Assembly: GCA_964450715.1 (NCBI GenBank)
Contig: CAYVFC010000105.1
Coordinates: forward strand, 1 to 28,209
DNA: 28,209 nucleotides
Reading direction: 5' to 3'
From: CAYVFC01 sp964450715
Lineage (GTDB): Bacteria; Myxococcota_A; Polyangia; Polyangiales; JAFGIB01
Shown: piece by piece, positions 19,717 through 27,043 of the stretch
Layout of the letters: each line of letters begins with the position of its first letter
Position numbering within the stretch: position 1 is the first letter of the stretch
Made by a program: the position numbers and the translations under genes
Notes under the pieces: model-generated
Database searches by the model: none
What the model was told of the DNA's origin: nothing
Seen by the model: the letters and a program-made list of their open reading frames with translations, nothing else

Positions 19717-21177
19717 TCAGCGCGCCGGCACGGCGCCGGCGGTCACCGCGGGGGGAAGCCGATGGATCTGTGCGGCGCCGCTGGGCTCGGCGCCCACCAG
19801 CACCTCGTCGAAGCCGGCGGCCACGTTCCAGCCGTACCAGTCGTACTCCGCGCGTACCAGGTCCATCAGCTTGGCTCGCTCCGTCCACTCGGTTCCGTTG
19901 CGGACGAAAACGTAGGCGGCTCCGCTGCGGGCTCCCTGGGCCGGGTTGCCGAAGGGAGCGCCCACCACGGCCACCTCGCCGTTTAGGTCCACGGCGAAGC
20001 CGAAGAAGCTGCCCGCCGCCGGGTCGGAGGGGCGCAAGCGGCTCTGCAGGCTCCACGCTTCCCCGTCGCGAGCGAAGACGTAGGCGCTCCCCTGGTAGCG
20101 CTCGGTCTGCTCCTCCAGGTGGGCGCCCACGATCAAGGTCTCGCCGTCGATCGCGACCGAAGAGCCGAACTTTACACCGACTACCCCGGGGTCGGGCAAC
20201 AGCCTGGCCTGCGCGTTCCACTGCTCGCCCTGACGGGCGAAGACATAGGCCGAGGGATCTACCGCTCCCGTCTCGGGGTAGGCCCAGTAGGCCGGGGCGC
20301 CGACCACGGCCGTGTCGCCGTCTATCGCTACCTTGTCTCCGAAGCGGTCGCAGTCCGTGCCGTCCGCGGACTCCAGCACGCCCTGCAGGCGCCAGCCGGT
20401 CGCTTCACGGAGGTAAGCGAACGCCGTTCCAGTGTAGCAGTCTATTCCCTCGATTGCGACGTCGGACCGGTAGCGACGCGCGCCGATCAACGCCGTGTCG
20501 CCGTCGAGCGCCACCGCGATGCCGAAGTATAAGACTCCGGCCGGCTCCGGGGGGGGCGCGAGCTCGATCCGTTGTTCCCATTCGTCCGCCTGTCGCTCGA
20601 AAAAATAGGCCGAGCCTCGGTTTCCCCCGTGATCGTCATCGGAGTAGGCGCCCACCAGAGCCGTATCCCCGCTGATCGCCACGGCGTATCCGAAGTTGTC
20701 GCCTGCCTTTGCATCATCGGCCACCAGCTTTTGCTGCAACAGCCAGCCGTCCAAGTCGCGGACGAAGACATAGGCCGCCCCGCTCCTCTCGCCCCCTTCG
20801 CCGTCGTACACGGCTCCTATCAACGCGCTGTCGCCGTCGAGTGAAACCGACTCCCCGAAGTGATCCTCGCTTCCCGCTTGCAGCGCTGCTAGAACGACCG
20901 GCGGATGGCAATCCGGTACCGGCACCTCGGTACAGAATCCGCATTCATCGACCTCGGCGAGCCCGTAACAGACGCCGTGGCAATCCTTTGCCAGGTTCTC
21001 TCCCCCGCACTCCCCGCACAGGTCGATTTCGACATCCGCCGGGCACTCCCAGTAGCAATCAGCGGAGCCGTCGCAACTGTCGGCACCGGCATCCGCTGTC
21101 TGCACCTTCTGGGCGGCCGCGCATCCCTGCGCCGCCAACAGGAGAAGAAGGTGGCCGGCCAGCGCGCTTCTTCGCAT
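19717..21177 (-). CDS. FG-GAP repeat (beta-propeller) lipoprotein
   Basis: Predicted surface lipoprotein of 486 residues. The signal peptide HLLLLLAAQGC ends at a lipobox cysteine (Cys19). A Cys-rich segment follows (about 35-90), with DLCGECGG, DCHGVCYG and DECGFC, resembling 'DCxGVCGG..DECGxCGG' modules. Then come seven repeats, each with an (F/Y)G..V...G(D/E)..L(I/V)GA core: HFGESVSLDGDSALIGA, NFGYAVAISGDTALVGA, YFGIAVALDGDTALIGA, RFGDKVAIDGDTAVVGA, KFGSSVAIDGETLIVGA, FFGFAVDLNGEVAVVGA and WYGWNVAAGFDEVLVGA. Seven units fit a seven-bladed integrin-alpha-like propeller. Each blade also carries a SAYVFAR-type strand. The ligand is unknown. The start codon has no Shine-Dalgarno, and a promoter places the transcript start on the A of the ATG (see promoter entry). 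Confidence 0.85.
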   Translation of the reverse strand: MRRSALAGHLLLLLAAQGCAAAQKVQTADAGADSCDGSADCYWECPADVEIDLCGECGGENLAKDCHGVCYGLAEVDECGFCTEVPVPDCHPPVVLAALQAGSEDHFGESVSLDGDSALIGAVYDGEGGERSGAAYVFVRDLDGWLLQQKLVADDAKAGDNFGYAVAISGDTALVGAYSDDDHGGNRGSAYFFERQADEWEQRIELAPPPEPAGVLYFGIAVALDGDTALIGARRYRSDVAIEGIDCYTGTAFAYLREATGWRLQGVLESADGTDCDRFGDKVAIDGDTAVVGAPAYWAYPETGAVDPSAYVFARQGEQWNAQARLLPDPGVVGVKFGSSVAIDGETLIVGAHLEEQTERYQGSAYVFARDGEAWSLQSRLRPSDPAAGSFFGFAVDLNGEVAVVGAPFGNPAQGARSGAAYVFVRNGTEWTERAKLMDLVRAEYDWYGWNVAAGFDEVLVGAEPSGAAQIHRLPPAVTAGAVPAR

Positions 21178-21212
21178 ACGACAATTGTATGCGGTGAGCG
21201 GAGATCTGAAAA
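21173..21212 (-). promoter_or_regulatory. Leaderless promoter with overlapping inverted repeat
   Basis: On the minus strand, TTTTCA (21212-21207, four of six) and TACAAT (21189-21184, five of six) are 17 bases apart. The six bases TGTCGT follow and then the ATG, so position +1 falls on the A of the start codon. An inverted repeat CGCATAC - 7 bases - GTATGCG (21173-21193) covers the -10 box and the start codon, with ACAATTGT inside it. It could be an operator. Confidence 0.55.
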
Positions 21213-21587
21213 GCCGACGCTCTCGGGCTGGTCGACAGATAGGCCCCGGATCCCGGCTTCGGACGCGTTTCGGCGGCTATTGTCGGCGAAATTCCGGCGT
21301 TTTTGCCGGTTCCCGATGGCACCCGCTTGGAGTATGAGCCGGTCTCATGACCGCTTTTAGCCGCCTCTCGGGCGGTACGGCCCCATCTGCGTCGTCGCTC
21401 CTCCTCCAAATCGTTCTGCTATTCCTCGTCGTCTACCCGACGAGAAACTTAATAAAGTCGTCATGAGGCCGACTCTTGAAATTTTTGGGCGCCTCCCCTA
21501 GTCCCTGGGCTCGGGTTTCTGGAGCCAATTTCCAGCCGAAATCCCCGGATCGGGACACTGAACACCAATGACGGAGGAATAGGGATC
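21178..21587. other. Divergent intergenic region, FG-GAP lipoprotein / fadJ
   Basis: 410 bases. Besides the leaderless promoter, it has several short hairpins: CCGGC-GTTTTT-GCCGG near 21294-21309, CGGTC-TCAT-GACCG near 21339-21352, and CTCGTCG-TCTACC-CGACGAG near 21425-21444. The last lies beside AAACTTAATAAAG. TTGAAA (21476-21481) has no proper -10. No fadJ promoter can be named with confidence, and no gene is seen. Confidence 0.5.
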
Positions 21588-23699
21588 ATGAGCGAAGCGG
21601 TCGAGTTGAGCCGGCGCGACGCCATAGGCGTCATCACCATCGACAACCCGCCGGTAAACGCCCTGGGCCTGGAGGTGAGAAAGGGCCTGGAACGGTGCAT
21701 GGCCGAGGTGGCGAAGGACTACGGCATCAAGGCCGCGGTCCTGCACGGCAAGGGACGGATGTTCGTGGCCGGGGCCGATATTCGCGAGTTTGGCAAGGCC
21801 CCGGTGCCGCCCTTTCTGCCCGACGTGCTCGATTTGCTGGAGCGGTGCGAAAAGCCGCTGGTCGCGGCCGTTCATGGCAACGCCTTGGGCGGCGGCCTGG
21901 AGGTGGCAATCGCCTGCCACTACCGGATCGCGCTCGATTCCTCCAGCTTCGGCTTTCCCGAGGTCAAGCTGGGCATCCTTCCCGGCGCCGGCGGCACCCA
22001 GCGGGCGCCGCGGCTGATCGGGGTGGAGGCGGCGTTGGAGCTGATCGTGAATGGCGATCCGATCCGCGCCGAGCGGGCCAAGCAGCTCGGCCTGATCGAC
22101 GAGGTGGTGAAGGGCGACGCGGCATCATTGCTCGACGATGCCATCGCCTTTGCCCGGACCAAGGTCGATGCGTTGCCTCCGCCCAGGACCGGCGAGCGAA
22201 CCGACCGGATCGAGCAGGCCAAGGGGCGGCCCGAGATCTTCACCGACTTCGAGAAGAAGATCGCCGCCAAGAAGCGCGGCTTCATCGCGCCCTTCAAGTG
22301 CATCGAGTCGGTGCGCAACGCGGTGGAGATGCCCTTCGAGCAGGGATCCAACCGGGAGCGGGAGATCTTCGTGGAGCTGGTGGCTTCCGAGCAGGCGGCC
22401 GCCCAGCGCCACGTCTTCTTCTCCGAGCGGGAGGTGGCGAAGATACCGGATGTACCCAAGGATACCGAGAAGCTCCCGGTCAAGAGCGCGGCGGTCATCG
22501 GCGCGGGCACCATGGGCGGCGGCATCGCCATCTGTCTGGCCGACGCCGGCATCCCGGTGCTGATCAGCGACCGAGAGCAGCAATTCCTCGACCGCTGTAT
22601 GGCGAACATCCAGAAGATCTATGCCTCGTCGGTCAAGAAGGGGCGCTTCGACCAGGCCGAGATGGACCGGCGCCTGGCGCTCATCACGCCCACCCTGAAG
22701 CAGGACGACCTGGCCGGGGTGGATCTGGTGATCGAGGCGGTCTTCGAGGAGATGCAGCTGAAGAAGGAGATCTTTTCCGGTCTGGATAAAACCTGTAAAC
22801 CGGGCGCCATCCTGGCTACCAACACCTCTACCTTGGACGTGGACGAGATCGCCGCTGCCACCTCGAGGCCGGAGCAGGTCATCGGGCTTCACTTCTTCAG
22901 CCCGGCCAACCTCATGCGGTTGCTGGAGATCGTGCGCGGCGAGAAGACCTCGAAGCAGGTGATCGCCACCAGCATGGACCTGGCCAAGAAGATCCGGAAG
23001 ATCGGCGTGCTGGTGGGCGTATGCCCGGGCTTCGTGGGCAACCGCATCCTCTACCAGTACCGCCGCGAGTCCTTCTTCCTGGTCGAGGAGGGCGCCTCCC
23101 CGCAGCAGGTCGACCGGGTGATCAAGCAGTTCGGCCTGCCCATGGGCCCCTTTGCCATGGGCGACCTGGCCGGCCTGGATATCGGCTGGCGGGTGCGCAA
23201 GGCGCAGGGCAAGCCCGAGGGCGAGCGCTACGCGGCCACGGTGGCCGACCGGCTCTGCGAGATGGGCCGCTTCGGGCAGAAGACCGGGCGCGGCTTCTAC
23301 CGCTACGAGGAGGGAAGCCGCAAGCCCATCCCCGATCCCGAGGTGGACGAGCTCATCCTGCAGGTAGCAAAAGAGCAGGGGATCGAGCGGCGCGAGGTCG
23401 GCGACCAGGAGATCCTCGAGCGCTGCATCTTTCCCATGATCAACGAGGGCGCCAAGATCCTCGAGGAGGGGATAGCCCTTCGCGCCAGCGACATCGATAT
23501 CATCTGGATCAATGGCTACGGCTTCCCGGCCTACCGGGGCGGCCCCATGTTCTATGGGCAGACCGTGGGTCTGAAAAAGGTTTACGACCGGATCAACGCC
23601 TTTCGCGAGCAGCACGGCAAGATCTGGGAGCCGGCGCCGCTGTTGAAGCGAGTGGCGGAAGAAGGCAAGTCGTTCGCCGACGCGGCGGCAGGAGGGTAG
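21588..23699 (+). CDS. fadJ: FadJ-type enoyl-CoA hydratase / 3-hydroxyacyl-CoA dehydrogenase
   Basis: Bifunctional beta-oxidation enzyme of 703 residues in the classical order. The hydratase domain (1 to about 190) has AGADIREF and GNALGGGLE as oxyanion-hole segments. Glu105 and Glu125 (FPEVKLGILPGAGG) match the two catalytic Glu of FadB. A linker helix leads to the dehydrogenase: VIGAGTMGGGIAICLADAG (about 304-322) is the NAD site, then NTSTLDVDEI, GLHFFSPANLMRLLE with the catalytic His, CPGFVGNRIL, and a duplicated C-terminal domain ending in INGYGFPAYRGGPMFY. GGAGG lies ten bases before the ATG. The next gene starts nine bases after its stop. Length and order also fit peroxisomal-type multifunctional enzymes; isomerase activity cannot be judged. 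Confidence 0.94.
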   Translation: MSEAVELSRRDAIGVITIDNPPVNALGLEVRKGLERCMAEVAKDYGIKAAVLHGKGRMFVAGADIREFGKAPVPPFLPDVLDLLERCEKPLVAAVHGNALGGGLEVAIACHYRIALDSSSFGFPEVKLGILPGAGGTQRAPRLIGVEAALELIVNGDPIRAERAKQLGLIDEVVKGDAASLLDDAIAFARTKVDALPPPRTGERTDRIEQAKGRPEIFTDFEKKIAAKKRGFIAPFKCIESVRNAVEMPFEQGSNREREIFVELVASEQAAAQRHVFFSEREVAKIPDVPKDTEKLPVKSAAVIGAGTMGGGIAICLADAGIPVLISDREQQFLDRCMANIQKIYASSVKKGRFDQAEMDRRLALITPTLKQDDLAGVDLVIEAVFEEMQLKKEIFSGLDKTCKPGAILATNTSTLDVDEIAAATSRPEQVIGLHFFSPANLMRLLEIVRGEKTSKQVIATSMDLAKKIRKIGVLVGVCPGFVGNRILYQYRRESFFLVEEGASPQQVDRVIKQFGLPMGPFAMGDLAGLDIGWRVRKAQGKPEGERYAATVADRLCEMGRFGQKTGRGFYRYEEGSRKPIPDPEVDELILQVAKEQGIERREVGDQEILERCIFPMINEGAKILEEGIALRASDIDIIWINGYGFPAYRGGPMFYGQTVGLKKVYDRINAFREQHGKIWEPAPLLKRVAEEGKSFADAAAGG

Positions 23700-23708
23700 C
23701 GGGCGAGT

Positions 23709-24773
23709 ATGGCGGACAGGCGCGACGACCACCCGGACGGGGACATTTCCCTAAAGAGCCTGGTAGAGAGGGCCTCCTCGCGTCCGCCGCCTGCCGGCGA
23801 GACGCGGAGCGGTTCCTCGGTTCCGCCCTCGGGCGTTCCTGCGCCGGGTCCGACCGGGGCGAGCGGCACGGCGACCCCGGCTTCGCGCGGGGACGTGCCC
23901 CTCGATCGCGAGCCCATCAGCGCCTGGGGCAGCCCCACGCTCAGCAGCATAAGGCCGCCGCCCGAGCCCAGTCGAGCCATCCCCCTGGCCATCGTCGCCG
24001 GCTTCGGGTTGCTCTCCGCGGCCGTGTTCGCCGCCATCTTGATCGTGAAGTACCAGCAACCGGACGAGTCGCCGCAGCCCGTGGCTCCGGTGCAGCCCGC
24101 GGTACGGACCGAGGCCGACCCCTCCTCGGTCGCGGTGGGTGGCACGGCGCCCGAGCCAACCGCGGCGGCGTCTCCGAGCGATGTCGGCGAGGTAGAGGAC
24201 GAGAGCGAACCGCCGGACGAGAAAGAACGCAACGACGAGGTGACGACCGCGATCGAGCTGTCGGAAGCCCGGGAGCGAGCTCTGGTGCCGGAAGCGGCGA
24301 AACCGATCCGGGCGGCCGTCGTGATTCAGCCCGCGGGCGAAGAGCCGGCTGGCGATAGTGCGAAAGAGGCAGCCGCGCCCGCCGCCGGCAGCGATCGTTC
24401 GAGCTCTGCTGGCTCGCTCACGAGGTCGGCGAAACGGCGAAGAAAGGATCAACCTACCGCAAGCGCGGTCAGCGCCGACGCCGAGAAGAGCGAAACGAGC
24501 GCGGCGGCACCGCTGCTCGAGCAGCCTTCGCGGGAACAGACCCTATCCGCGCTCAAGAAGGTGGAGGAGCGGGTGAAGAAGTGCGCGGCAGGCCAGGGCG
24601 GCACCGCCACCATCCTGATCAAGGTGGCGGGCAAGACCGGAGCCGTGCAGAGCGTAAGCGTGGACGGGGTAGAGGGCTCGGTGGGCCTCTGCATAGCCCG
24701 CGAGGTCTACCGGGCCAAGTTCCCGCCCTTTGCCAAGCCGGTCTTCACCGTGCGCTATCCGCTGGCGCTTTGA
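23709..24773 (+). CDS. Single-pass TonB-like protein with AgmX/PglI-type C-terminal domain
   Basis: 354 residues. A Pro/Ser-rich, probably disordered cytoplasmic N-terminus (1-90) comes first, then one transmembrane helix (about 91-114). A long acidic and Ala/Ser-rich extracytoplasmic linker follows, then a small C-terminal domain (about 276-354). This domain (LSALKKVEERVKKC... GTATILIKVAGKTGAVQSVSV... CIAREVYRAKFPPF) has the strand-helix outline and paired cysteines (292, 328) of the AgmX/PglI domain found in myxobacterial gliding and envelope proteins, related in layout to TonB. It starts nine bases after fadJ and is probably co-transcribed. No ExbB/ExbD genes are nearby, so energisation is unknown. 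The short GCCGC-TCTACT-GCGGC hairpin at 24781-24796 lies between it and the convergent lipoprotein gene. Confidence 0.7.
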   Translation: MADRRDDHPDGDISLKSLVERASSRPPPAGETRSGSSVPPSGVPAPGPTGASGTATPASRGDVPLDREPISAWGSPTLSSIRPPPEPSRAIPLAIVAGFGLLSAAVFAAILIVKYQQPDESPQPVAPVQPAVRTEADPSSVAVGGTAPEPTAAASPSDVGEVEDESEPPDEKERNDEVTTAIELSEARERALVPEAAKPIRAAVVIQPAGEEPAGDSAKEAAAPAAGSDRSSSAGSLTRSAKRRRKDQPTASAVSADAEKSETSAAAPLLEQPSREQTLSALKKVEERVKKCAAGQGGTATILIKVAGKTGAVQSVSVDGVEGSVGLCIAREVYRAKFPPFAKPVFTVRYPLAL

Positions 24774-24786
24774 CCCCGCTGCCGCT

Positions 24787-26553
24787 CTACTGCGGCGGAT
24801 CGGCCACGCTTACCACCTTGACGCGCATGGCCGAGGCCTTGACCACCGACGAGTAGGCGTCGTTCACGCCGTCGCCGTCCACGTCCACGTCGGGCGGACC
24901 AGCCGGGCTGAGCAGGTTGGTGCAGCCCCTCTCGAATAGGGTCATGATGGAGTCGCACTCGCCAGTGGTGGGATCCTGTCCGGCCGCGCAGGGCACGAAT
25001 CCGTCGACCAGGCAGAGCAGGGCCAGCTCCTGGGGCATGCCGATGGTGGAGAAGGACTCCGCCAGCATGGCTCCGCAGATGATCCCCTGGGCCTCGGCCG
25101 CGCCGGCCTGTCCCAAGGTCTCGGGCATGGTGGCCGAGTCCACGGTATCCGGGGGTGCGGTGAGCTTGCTGCGAGGTGGATCCACCTCGAAACGGGTCAT
25201 GTTGCCGTCCAGGATGAAATCGCCGGCCGAGGAGCGGAAGAAGACCTTTTCCGGAGAGGTCGACTGCAGGATGGTCTTTCCACCCTCAATCACCAACTCG
25301 GCCGGATTGCGGGTCAGCGGCAGCTTCTGGTCATCGACGTCTACGGTGTTGATGGTGACCGGGAAGTCGAGCTTGTTCGGCTGGCTCGGCCAGTCCGCGG
25401 CCAGCGTGCCCATGGAGAGGCCCAGGTGGACCAGGGGATCGGTGGTACTGGCCGAGGGATCCTCCAGGTCCATGACGTGGACCAGCACGTTGGCGTCGCC
25501 GTTGGCAAAGGGTTGCCCCATCATGTCGTTCATCATGGTGTACAACGCGTTGCTCAGCAGAGCGCCCTGGAATAGATCGCTGAAAGCGTTGCCCTGCTTG
25601 TCGTTGTTCGAGTATTCGCAGAAGTCAGGAGCGGGATCCAGGGAGATATTCAGCCGGGTCAGGCGGAAGGTCATCTCGACCCGGCAAGCGGCGTCGCAGC
25701 CGTCGGCATTTTCGTTGTTTCCGTCGTCGCACTGTTCGTTGCCCTCCAGGACGTTGTCGCCGCAGAAGCCTATCGTGCAACTCGCCGAGCAGCCGGAGCC
25801 GTCCTCGCCGTTCTGGTCGCCCAGGTCGCACTCCTCGTTGGGCTCCGGTGCTCCGTTTCCGCAGACGGAATCGACGCAGACGCCGTCCAGGCAGTAGCCC
25901 TGGCCCAGGTTGCAGATGGTATCGTTCGGTAGCGCCTCGCCGGCCGTGCAGGTGTGCGTCGCATCGTCGCAGACCGAGGAGGGGTTGCACTCGTTCTCGC
26001 AATCGCGCGCGCTGTCTCCCGCCACGCAGCTGAAGGTGCAGCGCGTGGTGCAGCCGTCCAGCTCGTCGTAGTTGTCTCCGTCGTCACACTCCTCGCCCTC
26101 CTGCACCACCCCGTCGCCGCAGCTCACGGCCGTGCAGACCCCGCCGATACAGGCCATGGCTTCGCCGCAGCGGGTGCCGTCCTCGGCGCTTTGACCCGAG
26201 GCGCAGGTATGACTGGACAGCTCGCAGGTCTCGACGCCGTCGCAGATATCCAGATCGTCGCACTCGTCGTCCGCGGCGCAGGTAAAGGTACAGAACGAGG
26301 TGCATCCGTTCGCTTCGTCCTGATCTCCGTCGTCGCACTCCTCGAGCGCGTCCACCACCCCGTTGCCGCAGGTGGGCGGGACCTCGGTCGCGCCCCCGCT
26401 TCCGCCTCCTCCGCTTCCGCTCTGACCCGTGACGGATCCGCCGGTGCCGCCCGCCGAGGCTCCGCCCGCTCCCTGAGGCCTGTCGGCTTCGCCGCAGCCG
26501 AGCGCGGCCCACCACAAGAAGAATGAAAGCAACGTGCAGCCTAGTATGCGCAT
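24787..26553 (-). CDS. Lipoprotein with four Myxococcus cysteine-rich repeats
   Basis: Predicted surface lipoprotein of 588 residues. The signal peptide MRILGCTLLSFFLWWAALGC ends at the lipidated Cys20, followed by a Gly/Ser/Ala linker. Four repeats of the 'CGNGxxxxxEECDDG...DGCxxxC' type are clear: CGNGVVDALEECDDGD, CGDGVVQEGEECDDGD, CGNGAPEPNEECDLGD and CGDNVLEGNEQCDDGN. The rest (about 310-588) has mixed strand/helix character, few cysteines and no recognised family. Near the end DVDVDGDGVNDA resembles a calcium-binding DxDxDG loop. The frame is open to 26793, but ATG 26553 begins the signal peptide and has GGGAAAGGGA upstream; ATG 26580 has no binding site. It is convergent with the TonB-like gene, 13 bases apart. 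The role is unknown; adhesion or surface recognition is a guess. Confidence 0.85.
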   Translation of the reverse strand: MRILGCTLLSFFLWWAALGCGEADRPQGAGGASAGGTGGSVTGQSGSGGGGSGGATEVPPTCGNGVVDALEECDDGDQDEANGCTSFCTFTCAADDECDDLDICDGVETCELSSHTCASGQSAEDGTRCGEAMACIGGVCTAVSCGDGVVQEGEECDDGDNYDELDGCTTRCTFSCVAGDSARDCENECNPSSVCDDATHTCTAGEALPNDTICNLGQGYCLDGVCVDSVCGNGAPEPNEECDLGDQNGEDGSGCSASCTIGFCGDNVLEGNEQCDDGNNENADGCDAACRVEMTFRLTRLNISLDPAPDFCEYSNNDKQGNAFSDLFQGALLSNALYTMMNDMMGQPFANGDANVLVHVMDLEDPSASTTDPLVHLGLSMGTLAADWPSQPNKLDFPVTINTVDVDDQKLPLTRNPAELVIEGGKTILQSTSPEKVFFRSSAGDFILDGNMTRFEVDPPRSKLTAPPDTVDSATMPETLGQAGAAEAQGIICGAMLAESFSTIGMPQELALLCLVDGFVPCAAGQDPTTGECDSIMTLFERGCTNLLSPAGPPDVDVDGDGVNDAYSSVVKASAMRVKVVSVADPPQ

Positions 26554-26588
26554 ATACCGATCCCTTTCCCGTCCAGACATAAAATTTC

Positions 26589-26617
26589 TATATACCCTGA
26601 TTGGGGTATTAACTGAA
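26589..26617 (-). promoter_or_regulatory. Promoter and operator-like repeat of the Cys-repeat lipoprotein
   Basis: On the minus strand, TTCAGT (26617-26612, weak) and TATATA (26594-26589) are 17 bases apart. An inverted repeat ATACCC - 6 bases - GGGTAT (26592-26609) overlaps the -10 box and the spacer, where a repressor would block polymerase. The start codon lies about 35 bases downstream. Confidence 0.45.
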
Positions 26618-26744
26618 GTCGTTCGATTCGGCCGGGTTTTTCCAGGGATGGCGACGAGAGAAGGCATACTCGTGCTTCTCTTCACCGTTTTCCTCGACGT
26701 CTGATGAAACGAAGGGATTCGTCGCAGCCGTGGGGCAGCATCGA

Positions 26745-26849
26745 TGTCATTTCGACCGGAGGGATAAGAGGGGGGTGGCGGTCGGAAACACACCTGAGTG
26801 AGAAATCTCCTCCTGTCGTTGGAGATCTCTCACTTCGTTCGAGATGATA
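26745..26849. repeat. MITE-like palindromic repeat
   Basis: The left end TGTCATTTCGACCGGAG (26745-26761) and the right end CTTCGTTCGAGATGATA (26832-26848) are imperfect inverted repeats. Inside, GTGAGAAATCTCC and GGAGATCTCTCAC (about 26808-26833) form a second hairpin. The end pattern TGTCATTTCGA...TCGAGATGA(C/T)A resembles a dispersed non-coding repeat seen in many bacterial genomes. No coding capacity. Confidence 0.55.
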
Positions 26850-26888
26850 AGGTAGCCTGATGCTTTCGTTCGAGACTACTGGATAGCC

Positions 26889-27004
26889 GTACGCGGGGTC
26901 ACGGGAAGCGCGCGTGGCAGGGGTTCCGGATAACCCCTGCACGGTGAGACCTCGTGTGCGGCTAGCGCGCGCTCTTCCCTTGACCCGGAGGGGGCACGAG
27001 GGGG
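26889..27004. repeat. 116-bp hairpin repeat, copy 2
   Basis: Begins GTACGCGGGGTCACGGGAAG and ends TGACCCGGAGGGGGCACGAG plus Gs. The ends pair (GGGTCA with TGACCC, GGGAAG with CTTCCC, CGCGCG with CGCGCG). The middle has its own hairpin GCAGGGGTT-CCGGAT-AACCCCTGC (26926-26949). Same length and orientation as 18260-18375. With the MITE-like element it fills most of the 490-base gap 26554-27043. Confidence 0.7.
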
Positions 27005-27020
27005 AAAGTCGGAGCGTTTT

Positions 27021-27031
27021 TAATATATACT
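27021..27031 (+). promoter_or_regulatory. Candidate -10 region for the RelA-like gene
   Basis: TAATATATACT contains TATACT (27026-27031) and an overlapping TAATAT, directly after the GC-rich repeat. No -35 box is visible. A transcript from here would begin about 27033-27038 and have a leader of only some 6-11 bases before GTG 27044. Confidence 0.35.
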
Positions 27032-27043
27032 GGAACGTAAACA

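Noticed and set aside
18260..27004. An 8.7-kb composite mobile element bounded by the two 116-bp repeats
   Set aside because: No transposase or integrase lies between them, the genes inside look like ordinary chromosomal genes, and the repeats are themselves hairpins of a dispersed type.
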